Source of the DNA: Pseudomonadota bacterium
GTDB taxonomy: Bacteria; Pseudomonadota; Alphaproteobacteria; Rhizobiales; Aestuariivirgaceae
Direction of reading: 5' to 3'
DNA length: 64,000 nt
NCBI GenBank assembly: GCA_963205315.1
Contig: CAUJIO010000062.1
Span: 1 to 64,000 of the forward strand
The notes beneath the pieces were generated by a model. It saw only the letters and a list, made by a program, of their open reading frames with translations. It was not told where the DNA came from and did no database searches. Within the stretch, counting starts at the first letter, position 1. Every line of letters starts with the position of its first letter. Positions 8,560 to 19,188 of this stretch are shown here, piece by piece. A program made the translations under genes and the position numbers.

Positions 8560-8890
8560 GACGCATCGTATTTCTGGAAGTCAGCCAAGCTTCTGTCGCA
8601 ATCGCGTCAAAATAGCATCCGAGAGCCGGTTGTCGGGCATATGAAATGCCAGCGATGCCCCAAACGGCTACAGGAAGGATACAAGCCGGAACCTCTTGTC
8701 CGTCGGCCGAGCATCGTCACTGAGGTCGGGGCAGGCAACATCAAGAAATGCTATGGCTAGGCTGCCCCTTGGTTCCATCGTGGTACCCTATGCAACAAGG
8801 CCTTATAGGATGATTGTCATCGTACAATTGATGTTCGCGGAGCTCATCAGTTCAAGTCAGAGGTGACTGCCACCGGATTGCTCACCTGCT
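8560..8890. other. Intergenic stretch, no gene recognised
   Basis: Contains only short frames without initiation signals. It lies between the SnoaL-like gene and the 3' end of the alpha-galactosidase gene, so it may hold the end of both transcripts, but no clear terminator hairpin was found. Confidence 0.5.
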
Positions 8891-10246
8891 TCAATCCCTC
8901 GTAGTCCAGTCTGGCAGCCAACCGCCGTGAGCGGCCAAGAGTGCGTCGACAAGGTCCCAGATCTGCTGCAGGTCCAGTTCTGCCGCCGTGTGGGGATCCA
9001 TCATTGCAGCGTGGAAGATGTGCTCGCGGTTTTCCGTGATCAGGGCCTGAACGGTCAGCTCCTGTACGTTGATGTTGGTCCGGATCAGCGCGGTGAGCTG
9101 CGGCGGAAGGGCACCGATGAACGTAGGCTGGATGCCCCGGTCGTCAACCAGGCACGGCACCTCGGCGGCACAGGCCAGAGGCAGTGATGTGATGCAGCCG
9201 TTATTCCGCACATTGCCATAGATGACGGACGGTTCACCGGTCCAGACCGAGTTGACGATGGTCGAAGCATATTCATGGGATGCCTTGACCTCGATCGTGT
9301 CGGCCTGCCGATACGCCGCCGCCTCGTCCTTCCAGCGCGCCGCCTGTTCAATGCAGCGCTTGGGATATTCATCGAGCGGAATACCGAATTGTTCGATGAG
9401 GTCGGGCCGCTTCTCCTTGATGAAGTAGGGTGTGTACTCGGCAAAATGTTCGGAGCTTTCCGTCACGAAGTAACCGAGCCGCTTCAGCATTTCATAGCGC
9501 ACCTTGTTGGGGCAGCGCGGGTTCCACGTCGATGGCTTGGGAAAGCGACCTTCCGCATATCCTTTCTGCAAGGCCGGATAGAGGTCGATATGGGTGCCGT
9601 CCTTCTGGCGGTGCTCGAACTGGAGGTAGAATGCCATGTGGTTGATGCCGGCGGCACGGTAGCGGATCTCCCGCACCGGGATATCGAGGTCGTGCGCAAG
9701 CTCCGCCGCCGTTCCCTGCACCGAGTGGCACAGGCCCACCTGTCTGATCTGCGGATATTTCTCGGCAATGGCCCAGGTGTTGATGGCCATTGGATTCACA
9801 TATTGCAGCAGAATGGCATTGGGGCACACCTGCAGCATGTCCTCGCAGATTTTCCAGAGATGCGGCACAGTGCGAAGCCCCCGCATGATGCCGCCGACGC
9901 CCAGCGTATCGGCAATCGTATGACGAAGTCCGTATTTCTTCGGTATTTCGAAATCGATCACGGTGGACGGCTTATATCCGCCGATCTGGAAGGCCACGAT
10001 GACGAAATCCGCACCGGTAAGTGCCTGACGCTGATTCTCGAAGGTCTGTAGCTGCGCGTTGACGCCCAATGTCTTGATCAGCTTCGAGGCGACGAGTTCC
10101 GATTCCGCCAGGCGTTCACTGTCAATATCCATGAGTGCAATCGTAGCGCCGCTGATGGCGGGGCGTTGCAGGATGTCGCCGATGATGTTCTTCATGAACA
10201 CCGTGGAACCTGCGCCGATGAACGCGATGCGGGGAGAAGTAGCCAT
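8891..10246 (-). CDS. melA: Alpha-galactosidase, glycoside hydrolase family 4 (MelA-like)
   Basis: NAD- and Mn-dependent GH4 enzyme of 451 residues that opens alpha-galactosides such as melibiose by a redox-elimination mechanism. The N-terminal Rossmann motif FIGAGSTVF (GAGST at about 11-15) is intact. The metal-binding Cys of VGLCHSVQG and the His of AAGINHMAFY are present, as is QYVNPMA. The sequence best fits MelA rather than the alpha-glucosidase branch, though substrate is not proven. The start at 10246 is favoured because it puts the NAD motif at the expected distance; an in-frame ATG at 10276 is possible. It is downstream of, and on the same strand as, an AraC-type regulator, and back-to-back with a sugar importer plus a beta-galactosidase. 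Confidence 0.9.
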   Translation of the reverse strand: MATSPRIAFIGAGSTVFMKNIIGDILQRPAISGATIALMDIDSERLAESELVASKLIKTLGVNAQLQTFENQRQALTGADFVIVAFQIGGYKPSTVIDFEIPKKYGLRHTIADTLGVGGIMRGLRTVPHLWKICEDMLQVCPNAILLQYVNPMAINTWAIAEKYPQIRQVGLCHSVQGTAAELAHDLDIPVREIRYRAAGINHMAFYLQFEHRQKDGTHIDLYPALQKGYAEGRFPKPSTWNPRCPNKVRYEMLKRLGYFVTESSEHFAEYTPYFIKEKRPDLIEQFGIPLDEYPKRCIEQAARWKDEAAAYRQADTIEVKASHEYASTIVNSVWTGEPSVIYGNVRNNGCITSLPLACAAEVPCLVDDRGIQPTFIGALPPQLTALIRTNINVQELTVQALITENREHIFHAAMMDPHTAAELDLQQIWDLVDALLAAHGGWLPDWTTRD

Positions 10247-10353
10247 GACCGTGATGCCTGTGCGGGAAAGGGACAACAGCGATCACAATCGGCATTAGGA
10301 CGATGGAAAACAATGACCGAAGCCGGGAAATGCTTCCGGCTTTCTAAGGTGTG

Positions 10354-11289
10354 TCAGGCCACCCTGGTGATGCGGCTGTAGGTGTGCCGGAAAGCTGCGG
10401 GGCTGGTCTTGAAGCGCTGCTCGAAGGCTGTGTAGAAACTTGATAGTGATCCAAAGCCGCAATCAAACGCTATGGCAGCGACGGACAGATCCGAGGCAAT
10501 CAGCATCGACTGGGCCATGTCGAGCCTCTGGCGCGTGATGGATTGCTTGATGGTGAGGCCGACGGCGCGCTTGAACAGCGTCATCGCGTAGTTGGGATGT
10601 AGTCCGGCGGCTTTCGCAACTTGCTCGGCCGAAATATTCTCAAGCGCGTGCTCGCCGATGAACTGCGCCATCTTTTCCACTTTCAGCGCGCGGTCGTGAT
10701 CGTGGCCGATAGGCGCCTCGCGTTGTGCCACCGGCGAGGTTTCACGCAGGTCATGCCAACCCTCGCGGTCAAGCCGGCGGATGCGGGCAGTGAGTTCGTC
10801 CTTGACGATCTGTTCCAGTTGCGAGTCGCCTTCGAGAAGGTCTTCCCGCCAGCGCATGAACATGTCCTTGTCGTAAGACTTGATATCGAGCGCCTCGATC
10901 ACTGCACCGCGGAAGATCGCGGCCCGCAACTCGCTCAGCGTTGGCAGTTCCAGGAACACCGCCATCGGCACATAGAGAACGACGAAGGTCGTGTCCGCGT
11001 CGCATTCCGTCACCTGATGTGGAATCATGCCCCAGAACAGCGCCAGACGCCCGGCAGACAGCGTCAGCACGCGGCCGTCGAACCAGTATGTCATGCTGCC
11101 GCTTAGCACGAAATTCAGCTCTACCTGGCTGTGCATGTGGGGTCCCGGCATGGGCTGCACTTTGAGATAATTGCCTGCGCAAAACCGGTGGTCGCCAAAG
11201 ACCACGACGGGATAACCACGGTCCATCCCCGGATGCGCGGGTACGCTTTCATCCTTGTAACCGGGCGGGGTCTTGGTCACGTTTGCCAT
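10354..11289 (-). CDS. AraC-family transcriptional regulator with cupin sensor domain
   Basis: A 311-residue regulator. The N-terminal half is a cupin-like sugar-sensing domain (GPHMHSQVELNFVLSGSMTYWFDG, then LALFWGMIPHQVTE). The C-terminal hundred residues hold the two AraC helix-turn-helices, including ISAEQVAKAAGLHPNYAMTLFKRAVG and VAAIAFDCGFGSLSSFYTAFEQRFKTSPAAFR. The layout resembles MelR. It diverges from the importer operon starting at 11440 and lies upstream of melA on the same strand, so it is the likely activator of both arms in response to a galactoside. Confidence 0.92.
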   Translation of the reverse strand: MANVTKTPPGYKDESVPAHPGMDRGYPVVVFGDHRFCAGNYLKVQPMPGPHMHSQVELNFVLSGSMTYWFDGRVLTLSAGRLALFWGMIPHQVTECDADTTFVVLYVPMAVFLELPTLSELRAAIFRGAVIEALDIKSYDKDMFMRWREDLLEGDSQLEQIVKDELTARIRRLDREGWHDLRETSPVAQREAPIGHDHDRALKVEKMAQFIGEHALENISAEQVAKAAGLHPNYAMTLFKRAVGLTIKQSITRQRLDMAQSMLIASDLSVAAIAFDCGFGSLSSFYTAFEQRFKTSPAAFRHTYSRITRVA

Positions 11290-11360
11290 CTTGCTTAGGA
11301 ATCCGGAAGTTGGCGACTGAATAGCGGTAGAGACTTGTCGAAAAACCCTGAAAGGTCAAG

Positions 11361-11372
11361 CTCACGTGTGAG
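11361..11372. promoter_or_regulatory. Candidate operator in the divergent araC / importer promoter region
   Basis: Inverted repeat CTCAC-GT-GTGAG in the 150-bp region between the AraC gene and the binding-protein gene. It is short, and assignment to the AraC protein is inference from position only. Confidence 0.3.
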
Positions 11373-11439
11373 ACAAACAAGAACAGCCACATGACATGTT
11401 TCCGCTGCCATGGTGGCGGCGAACCAGGGAGGACCACCA

Positions 11440-12666
11440 ATGACATTGTTGAAAAGCCTGTTTGGGCTTGGATTGGCGTTTGCATTTTCGGCTTCGACGG
11501 CGCTTGCCGGCGAGCTGGTCATCAACTCGGACCATTCCGACCCCGCACCCAAAAAGGCGATGGAAGACCTGATCAAGGACTTCGAGGCGAAGAACCCCGA
11601 CATCAAGGTGAAGTGGAACAACTTCGACCATGAAGGCTACAAGTCGGCCATCCGCAACTTCCTCACGGCCGACGCGCCTGACGTTGCGGCCTGGTATGCC
11701 GGAAACCGCATGGCGCCCTTCGTCAAGGCCGGACTGTTCGAGCCCGTTGACGATGTGTGGCAGGCCAGTGGCTTCAACGATCAATTGAAATCCGCCGCCG
11801 CATCGATGACGATCGACGGCAAGAAGTGGGGCGTGCCCTATACCTATTACCAGTGGGGCATCTACTACAACAAGGAAGCCTACAAGAAGGCCGGTGCGGA
11901 AGTTCCGAAGACCTGGGCCGAATTCGTTTCGAACTGCGAAAAGTTCAAGACCGCCGGCATCGACTGCCTGACCACCGGCACCAAGGCCCTGTGGCCCGGC
12001 GCCGGCATCTTCGACTACATGAACCTGCGCGTGAACGGTTACGAATTCCACATGGATCTGGCCAACGGCAAGGTTCCGTGGACCGACCCCAAGGTGAAGG
12101 CAACCTTCGCCGAATGGGCGAAGATCGTGCCCTACACAACGGCGAACCACGCCGCCATCGATTGGCAGGATGCCGCTGCGCTTCTCAGCCAGGGCAAGGC
12201 CGCCAACTACGTCATGGGCAACTTTGCGGTTGCCACCTTCAAGGATGGCGGCATGACCAACGACACGCTGGGCTTCATGGTTTTCCCGGAAATCACCCCG
12301 GGAATTCCGCGCGCCGAGGAAGCACCGACCGACACGTTCCATATTCCGGCCGCCGCCAAGAACAAGGAAGATGCCAAGAAGTTTCTGGCCTATCTCGGGT
12401 CTGCCGAAGCGCAGACCAAGATGAACGCAACGCTTGGGCAATTGCCGACCAACAACACGTCGACCGTTGGCGACGACCCCTTCATCAAGGCCGGTTTCGA
12501 GAGTCTGTCTGGCGCCTACGCACTCGCCCAGTTCTTTGACCGCGATGCGCCAGCCGACATGGCAAAGGCCGGCATGGAAGGTTTCCAGGAGTTCATGGTG
12601 AAGCCAGACAAGGTCGACGCCATCCTCGAGCGCCTCGAGAAGGTACGCCAGAAGGTCTACAAGTAA
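11440..12666 (+). CDS. Sugar ABC transporter, periplasmic substrate-binding protein (CUT1)
   Basis: Extracytoplasmic solute-binding protein family 1, 408 residues. It starts with a signal peptide (LLKSLFGLGLAFAFSAS, cleavage after ALAG about residue 24). The mature part has the family features NPDIKVKWNN, ADAPDVAAWYAG, WGVPYTYYQWGIYYNKEAYKKAG and FLAYLGSAEAQTKMN. The ATG at 11440 is chosen because GGGAGG lies six bases before it and it starts exactly at the signal peptide; the upstream ATG at 11410 has neither. It should deliver galactosides or oligosaccharides to the two permeases downstream. A strong hairpin follows the stop codon. Confidence 0.93.
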   Translation: MTLLKSLFGLGLAFAFSASTALAGELVINSDHSDPAPKKAMEDLIKDFEAKNPDIKVKWNNFDHEGYKSAIRNFLTADAPDVAAWYAGNRMAPFVKAGLFEPVDDVWQASGFNDQLKSAAASMTIDGKKWGVPYTYYQWGIYYNKEAYKKAGAEVPKTWAEFVSNCEKFKTAGIDCLTTGTKALWPGAGIFDYMNLRVNGYEFHMDLANGKVPWTDPKVKATFAEWAKIVPYTTANHAAIDWQDAAALLSQGKAANYVMGNFAVATFKDGGMTNDTLGFMVFPEITPGIPRAEEAPTDTFHIPAAAKNKEDAKKFLAYLGSAEAQTKMNATLGQLPTNNTSTVGDDPFIKAGFESLSGAYALAQFFDRDAPADMAKAGMEGFQEFMVKPDKVDAILERLEKVRQKVYK

Positions 12667-12671
12667 GTCAC

Positions 12672-12705
12672 GAGCGGCCGGGTTTCGTCACGGGCCCGGC
12701 CGCTC
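12672..12705 (+). promoter_or_regulatory. Stable stem-loop between binding-protein and permease genes
   Basis: Perfect 11-bp stem: gagcggccggg (12672-12682) and cccggccgctc (12695-12705), 12-nt loop, then TCTTTG. It sits inside the operon, so it more likely protects the upstream mRNA or gives partial termination than marks an operon end. A second, smaller hairpin (gccggg 12775-12780, cccggc 12793-12798) lies just before the permease start. Confidence 0.75.
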
Positions 12706-12816
12706 TCTTTGACTGACGGAATGTCCGCCCGGCGGTGAGATTCACCAGTCCGGGGAAACCTGATCAATTCGGCTGCCGGGGCGGTGGCACCACCCGGCTC
12801 AGACAGGACGCTCGAC

Positions 12817-13710
12817 ATGGCAGGCCTCAGGCGGAAACGCTGGAACCAACGCACCTATGCCCCGTGGCTGTTCTTGGCTCCCGGCATGCTGATGTTTTCC
12901 ATCTATGTCGTCTTTCCCATTTTCCAGTCGATCTGGATCAGCTTCTATGACTGGGATGGGCTCGGCCCCAAGACATGGGTTGGCCTCGACAACTACGCCA
13001 ATCTGCTCGACGATGAGTCCTTCTACACTTCGCTGCAGAACAATTTGATCTGGCTTCTGCTATATCTTCTCGCCATTCCGGCCGGGCTTGCGGTTGCGCT
13101 GTTCCTCAATCAGTCGGTTACCGGAATTCGCCTCTACAAGTCGCTGTTCTTTTTTCCCTTCGTCATCAGCCAGGTCGTGGTTGGCCTCATCTTCTCGTGG
13201 TTCTATGCGCCAGACTTCGGGCTGTTGCCGAAGATCATCGGCTTCCTCACGGGCTCTGAGATTGCGGTGCTGGCGGACGAGCGCTACGCGACCTACGGCG
13301 TCATCGCGGCGGGCCTCTGGCCACAGATCGCCTATTGCATGATCCTGTACCTGACGGGCCTCAACAACATCAATCCGGAACAGGTGGAGGCCGCCCGCAT
13401 GGACAATGCAAAGGGCTGGTCGATGCTCTGGCACATCATCATTCCGCAATTGCGCCCGGCAACCTTCATTGCCATGGTCGTGACGGTGATTGGGGCGCTT
13501 CGTTCTTTCGATCTTATCTCGATTATGACGGTTGGTGGCCCCTACGGTTCGACGCGCGTGCTCTCCTACTTCATGTATGAGCAGGCGCTCTCGGAGTATG
13601 GCGTCGCCATGGGCTATGGCGCGGCGATAGCCGTTGTGCTCTTCGCCATCATGCTCGTCTTCATCTCCATCTTCATCGTCCGCATGCTGCAACAGGAAAG
13701 GAACGGCTGA
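12817..13710 (+). CDS. Sugar ABC transporter permease (MalF/UgpA-like)
   Basis: Inner-membrane permease of 297 residues with six predicted helices and the binding-protein-dependent transport motif EAARMDNAKGWSMLWHIIIPQLRP (EAA loop). It begins at the ATG at 12817 (MAGLRRKRW), preceded by AGGAC; the earlier ATG at 12784 would put poorly conserved residues ahead of the first helix. It overlaps the next permease gene by one base (TGATG). It partners that permease and the ATPase at 14565 to import the ligand of the binding protein at 11440. Confidence 0.92.
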   Translation: MAGLRRKRWNQRTYAPWLFLAPGMLMFSIYVVFPIFQSIWISFYDWDGLGPKTWVGLDNYANLLDDESFYTSLQNNLIWLLLYLLAIPAGLAVALFLNQSVTGIRLYKSLFFFPFVISQVVVGLIFSWFYAPDFGLLPKIIGFLTGSEIAVLADERYATYGVIAAGLWPQIAYCMILYLTGLNNINPEQVEAARMDNAKGWSMLWHIIIPQLRPATFIAMVVTVIGALRSFDLISIMTVGGPYGSTRVLSYFMYEQALSEYGVAMGYGAAIAVVLFAIMLVFISIFIVRMLQQERNG

Positions 13711-14561
13711 TGTTCCCAACCCCCATTGCAAGAACAGCCCCGTGGGTGCAGCGCATCTACAAATGGCTTCTACCTGTGGCGCTGGTGCTATGGCTCCTGC
13801 CCCTCATCGGCATTGCAGTCACCTCGATCAGGCCGTCGTCAGATCTTGCGGCCGGCAACTATTTTGGCTGGCCATCCGGCTTCAATTTCATCGAGAACTA
13901 TTCCACCGTCTTCGAGAACAGCAACATCGGCTGGTATATCCTGAACTCATTCAAGGTTACCATCCCGACAGTCGTCGGCGCTGTGGGCCTGTCCTGCCTG
14001 ACCGGCTATGCGCTTGCCGTCTACAAGTTCCGCTCGAACCTCATTGTGTTCTTCATGTTCGTGGCCGGCAATTTCGTGCCGTTCCAGATTCTCGCCATCC
14101 CCGTGCGTAACCTCACACTCAGCCTCGGCATGTACAACACGACGACGGGCCTGGTGATGTTCCACGTCGCGTTCCAGACGGGGTTCTGCACGCTGTTCAT
14201 GCGCAACTTCATCAAGGGTCTTCCCTTCGCGCTGATCGAATCGGCGAGAGTCGAAGGTGTGAGTGAATGGAAGATCTTCTGGCATATCGTCATGCCGCTG
14301 ATGCGTCCCGCCATCGCAGCCTTGTCGGTGCTGATCTTCACCTTCATCTGGAATGACTATTTCTGGGCAACGGTGATGGCGCAGTCTGCCGACGTGCGGC
14401 CAGTGACGGCGGGAATGAACGAGCTGAAAGGGCAGTGGAAGGTGGCCTGGGAGCTGATTGCAGCGGCTTCAATCATCGCGGCGCTTCCGCCCGTCGCCAT
14501 GTTCTTCCTGATGCAGAAACACTTCATTGCCGGCCTCACGCTTGGCGCCACAAAGGGCTAG
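13710..14561 (+). CDS. Sugar ABC transporter permease (MalG/UgpE-like)
   Basis: Second inner-membrane subunit, 283 residues, six helices. The EAA loop is ESARVEGVSEWKIFWHIVMPLMRPAI. N-terminal segment VALVLWLLPLIGIAVTSIRPSSDL and the FNFIENYSTVF stretch are typical of MalG-type partners. It overlaps the preceding permease gene and ends 3 bases before the ATPase gene, so translation is probably coupled through the operon. Confidence 0.92.
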   Translation: MFPTPIARTAPWVQRIYKWLLPVALVLWLLPLIGIAVTSIRPSSDLAAGNYFGWPSGFNFIENYSTVFENSNIGWYILNSFKVTIPTVVGAVGLSCLTGYALAVYKFRSNLIVFFMFVAGNFVPFQILAIPVRNLTLSLGMYNTTTGLVMFHVAFQTGFCTLFMRNFIKGLPFALIESARVEGVSEWKIFWHIVMPLMRPAIAALSVLIFTFIWNDYFWATVMAQSADVRPVTAGMNELKGQWKVAWELIAAASIIAALPPVAMFFLMQKHFIAGLTLGATKG

Positions 14562-14564
14562 ATC

Positions 14565-15670
<1,106 letters not shown>

Positions 15671-15671
<1 letters not shown>

Positions 15672-17608
15672 TGCTCGGCGTTTGCTATTACCCGGAGCAT
15701 TGGCCCGAGGACTGGTGGGCACAGGATGCGCGCCGCATGCGGGAGGCCGGAATTTCCTATGTCCGCATCGGCGAGTTCGCATGGTCGCGCTACGAACCCC
15801 GTCGCGGAGAGTTTGACTGGGGCTGGCTGGACCGTGCCATCGACGTGCTGGGTGCCGCTGGCCTGAAAGTCGTGCTCGGCACACCCACATGCACGCCGCC
15901 CAAATGGGTCGTCGACGATAACCCGGACATGATCCCGTACGACGAGCAGGGCCGCCCACGCGGCTTCGGTTCACGGCGGCACTACACATTCTCTTCGGAG
16001 AACTATTGGCGGGAGAGCCGCCGCATCGTTGAAATTCTTTGCCAGCGCTATGGCGCCCATCCGCATGTGGTGGGCTGGCAGACCGACAATGAATATGGCT
16101 GCCATGACACGATCCTGTCGTGGGGACTGACCGACCTCAAGGCCTTCCGGCGCTGGCTGAGGACCCGCTATCAATCGCCAAATGAACTCAATGCTGCCTG
16201 GGGCAATGCCTTCTGGTCCATGGATGTTCAGGACTTCGAGCAGGTGAGCCTGCCGAACCTTGCGGTCACTGAAACCAACCCGGCGGCGAAGCTCGATTTC
16301 TGGCGCTTCCACTCGGAGCAAGTGGCCACCTATAATAGGATGCAATGCGAGATCATCCGTGCGCATTCGCCGGGCCGCTGGATCACCCACAACATGATGG
16401 GCTTCTTCAATGATTTCGATCATTGGGCGGTGGGAGACGACATCGACTTCGCATCATGGGATTCTTATCCGGTTGGCTTCACCGAGCGTTTTCCCTTCAG
16501 CGAGGATGACCACGTACGCTGGGCCGAAACAGGCCACCCAGATATCGCACCCTTTTTCAATGATCTGTATCGCTGCATCGGCCGTGGCCGCTACTGGGTG
16601 ATGGAACTGCAACCCGGGCCAGTGAATTGGGCGGCGTGGAACCCCGTTCCAAAACCCGGCATGATCCGCATCTTCACCTGGGAGGCGCTCGCCCATGGCG
16701 CGGATGTAGTGAGCTATTTCCGCTGGCGGCAGGCCGTATCTGGCCAGGAGCAGATGCACGCAGGTCTGAATTTGCCTGGCCTTCACGAATGGTCGCAAGG
16801 CGGGCGCGAGGCGCTGCAGGTGGGGCAGGAACTGCAAAAGCTGGGGCCACTCCCTCCGTCGGCCAGAGCCCCTGTCGCCATCGTCTATGACTACGAAGCT
16901 TCGTGGATCACCCGCATCCAGCCGCAAGGCAAGGACTTCGATTTTCCCGAACTGATGTTCCGCTGGTACGAGACGGTGCGGCGGCTAGGGCTCGACGTTG
17001 ATTTCGTCCGGCCCGGGGCTGATCTGAGAGGCTACAAGCTGGTGCTGGTGCCAACGATGCCGCATGTCTCGGATGCGGCCGAGCGTGCGTTTTCACAAGC
17101 GGATGGACTCGTTCTTTATGGTCCACGGACAGGCTCGAAAACCCGGCACCACGCCATTCCGCCCAACCTTCCACCCGGACCGCTTGCGAGGCTGTTGAAA
17201 GCCCGCGTGCTTGAAGTGTCATCCATGCGGCCAGGTCTCTCCTGCGCTGTGGATGGAGAGGTAGAGGGTGCTGCGATCCGCTGGCGGGAATCGCTCGACG
17301 TGAATGATGCTCACGTCTTGGCCCGTTTCAGCGATGGCAAGTCCGCACTGGTTGCCGCTGGCCGGCATCATTATCTTGCATGTTGGCCGGACGCGGATTT
17401 GCTCGCATCCGTTATCAAGCTGATGACAACCAAGGCTGGCCTTCCAACCGTGGAACTGCCGGAAGGCATCCGCATCAGGCGACGAAGCAACCTGCTCTTT
17501 GTGTTCAACTACGGCGACCATCCATGGCAATTGCCATTCTCGGGATCGATAGTGGTGGGATCACCGACGATCGGCCCACAAGATTTTACCGTTGTGAAAC
17601 AAGGCTAG
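15671..17608 (+). CDS. Beta-galactosidase, glycoside hydrolase family 42
   Basis: Retaining beta-galactosidase of 645 residues, probably cytoplasmic as there is no signal peptide. The TIM barrel starts at once with [15 protein letters not shown] and [11 protein letters not shown]. The acid/base is Glu141 in [11 protein letters not shown] and the nucleophile Glu312 in [10 protein letters not shown]. The middle region from about residue 390 is the GH42 trimerisation domain ([13 protein letters not shown]), followed by a C-terminal beta domain. Its overlap with the importer ATPase gene and the divergent alpha-galactosidase suggest that the imported ligand carries galactosyl residues of both linkages, or that several galactosides share one importer. 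Confidence 0.94.
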
Positions 17609-17984
17609 ACAGGGAAGTGTTGTGATCTGCTTTCGTGTCCCGGTGCATGGTGGAGGTGTGTGCCGTCCCGGCCTTCATTGCCAGCGCCTTGGCCCTCGCA
17701 ACACCCAAATCTGCAAGCACACAATGGTGAACCATTGCCGACCGAATCTGTACCGCGGTGTCCATGCTCGCCGCCATGCTGGGTGAGACCGAACCCGACG
17801 TGCTAGCCTCTTCGCAGGAAACGCCTTAGACAAAGCGGCGAGCGCACATTTCCATTGCCCCATCTCATCCGCGCGGATCTGGAAGCGGACTTTGACACGT
17901 TCCGGCCTCGCCTGTAGGGTAACCACTCTAGCTTTCCCGTTCTGAGGTTTTTGGCATCAACCAACATATCCAGGGGAGACGCAC
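17609..17984. other. Intergenic stretch, no gene recognised
   Basis: Follows the end of the galactoside operon. Short frames exist on both strands without initiation signals or recognisable domains; no clear terminator hairpin was found. Confidence 0.5.
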
Positions 17985-18179
17985 GTGTTCATGGAAATTT
18001 CGACGATCGTTGCCCTTTTGGCCCTTGGCGCCTTTGGCTGGTGGTTCTATCGGCGCAACGCAGCCGCGACACGCAAGCGCGAAGAGGAAGACGATGAGAT
18101 TGGCCGTCACGATCACCAGCGCGCCCATGAGATGGCAAAGATACAGTCAGACTTGCAGCGGTGGACTGGTCCCTGGTGA
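17985..18179 (+). CDS. Small hypothetical membrane protein
   Basis: A 64-residue protein with one N-terminal transmembrane helix (ISTIVALLALGAFGWWFY) and a charged cytoplasmic tail rich in Arg, Glu and His (TRKREEEDDEIGRHDHQRAH). AGGGGAGA is 5 bases before the GTG at 17985; the ATG at 17991 is an alternative with worse spacing. No family is recognised. It is isolated between two sugar loci. Real translation is likely given the ribosome binding site, but it could be a small strain-specific protein. Confidence 0.55.
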   Translation: MFMEISTIVALLALGAFGWWFYRRNAAATRKREEEDDEIGRHDHQRAHEMAKIQSDLQRWTGPW

Positions 18180-18359
18180 GGCCACTGCGGAGAGCGCTCG
18201 GCCTCACCTTTTGAAGCCCGCCAAATCCGGTCAAGCCTCCGCAACGGCTGTTTGCAGAGGAAACCAAGGCGGCACTGACAAGTTCAGCCGATCTCCGCGC
18301 AGAGAAGCACAATCGCGCGTATCCCCATGGCGGCCAGCCGGCACTGCGGGGCGCAGGCG

Positions 18360-19088
18360 TCAGCCGTCGGCGAAATAGTTCTCGTGCAGGGGCCTGAGCC
18401 GCGCGATGGCGTTGAACACCGAGCGCAAATGCAGCTTCATGGCCTTTACAGCCGCCCTCTCGTCATTGCGATTGAGTGCCGCGACGATGGCTTCATGTTC
18501 GGCGATGATGTCCTCGCGGTGGCCCGGCACACGGTTGGCGAGATGGCCGATGCGGTCCCACAGCATCTTGACGCTCTGCACCGTCTTCCATACGCCTTCA
18601 AGGTCGGCGGCACGCGCGATCATCTGATGGAAGCGTTCGTTGTCGAGATAGAATTCCCACGCGTCGCCATTCTCCGCATGCACATGCTGGTCTTGCAAAT
18701 TGGCACGCGCCTCCGCCGCATGGGTGGGCGTCCAGTTTTGCGCGGCCACTTCGACCAACGCGATCTCGAGCGCCGTGCGCGCGAACTGGCTCTCGATCAC
18801 CTGCCGCATCTTGATGGGCGCGACGAATGTGCCGCGCTGCGGAAATATATCGATGAGTCCATCCTCCGCCAGCCGCGTCAGCGCGATGCGGACTGGAGAA
18901 CGCGACACCTGGAACATGCCGCAGACGCGGTTCTCGCTGATCGCCTCGTTGGGCACGATGCGGCAGGCGATGATCTCTTCGCGCAGCATCTGGTAGATCT
19001 GGTCGGCAGCCGGAAGCCGTCGGTCGATGAGACGCACGGTCTCGGCGCCCTCTTCGGCAGACCCCTGCTCCAACGGTGTAAGTGACAT
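18360..19088 (-). CDS. GntR-family transcriptional regulator (FadR/FCD subfamily)
   Basis: A 242-residue repressor or activator. The N-terminal winged helix (about 25-95) shows QIYQMLREEIIACRIVPNEAISENRVCGMFQVSRSPVRIALTRLAEDGLI. The C-terminal all-helical FCD ligand domain has the metal-site elements DNERFHQMI, a central helix with LWDRIGHL and EHEAIVAALNRNDERAAVKAMKLHLRS. It diverges from the importer starting at 19189 and probably responds to the sugar acid handled by that locus and by the enolase-superfamily enzyme at its end. Confidence 0.9.
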   Translation of the reverse strand: MSLTPLEQGSAEEGAETVRLIDRRLPAADQIYQMLREEIIACRIVPNEAISENRVCGMFQVSRSPVRIALTRLAEDGLIDIFPQRGTFVAPIKMRQVIESQFARTALEIALVEVAAQNWTPTHAAEARANLQDQHVHAENGDAWEFYLDNERFHQMIARAADLEGVWKTVQSVKMLWDRIGHLANRVPGHREDIIAEHEAIVAALNRNDERAAVKAMKLHLRSVFNAIARLRPLHENYFADG

Positions 19089-19114
19089 TCCGATTCCGCC
19101 TTGTGAGGCTCAAG

Positions 19115-19126
19115 CTTGTATACTAG
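19115..19126. promoter_or_regulatory. Candidate GntR operator
   Basis: CTTGTATACTAG, a near-palindrome around GTATAC, lies in the 100-bp divergent region between the GntR gene and the binding-protein gene. FCD-type GntR regulators often bind TNGTATACNA-like sites. A second palindromic run, GCATGCATGC, follows immediately. Confidence 0.45.
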
Positions 19127-19188
19127 CATGCATGCCAGCGGCGCAAAGATCAACCCCATTTTTCAGCCGCGCCATGGGAGAAAATGTC

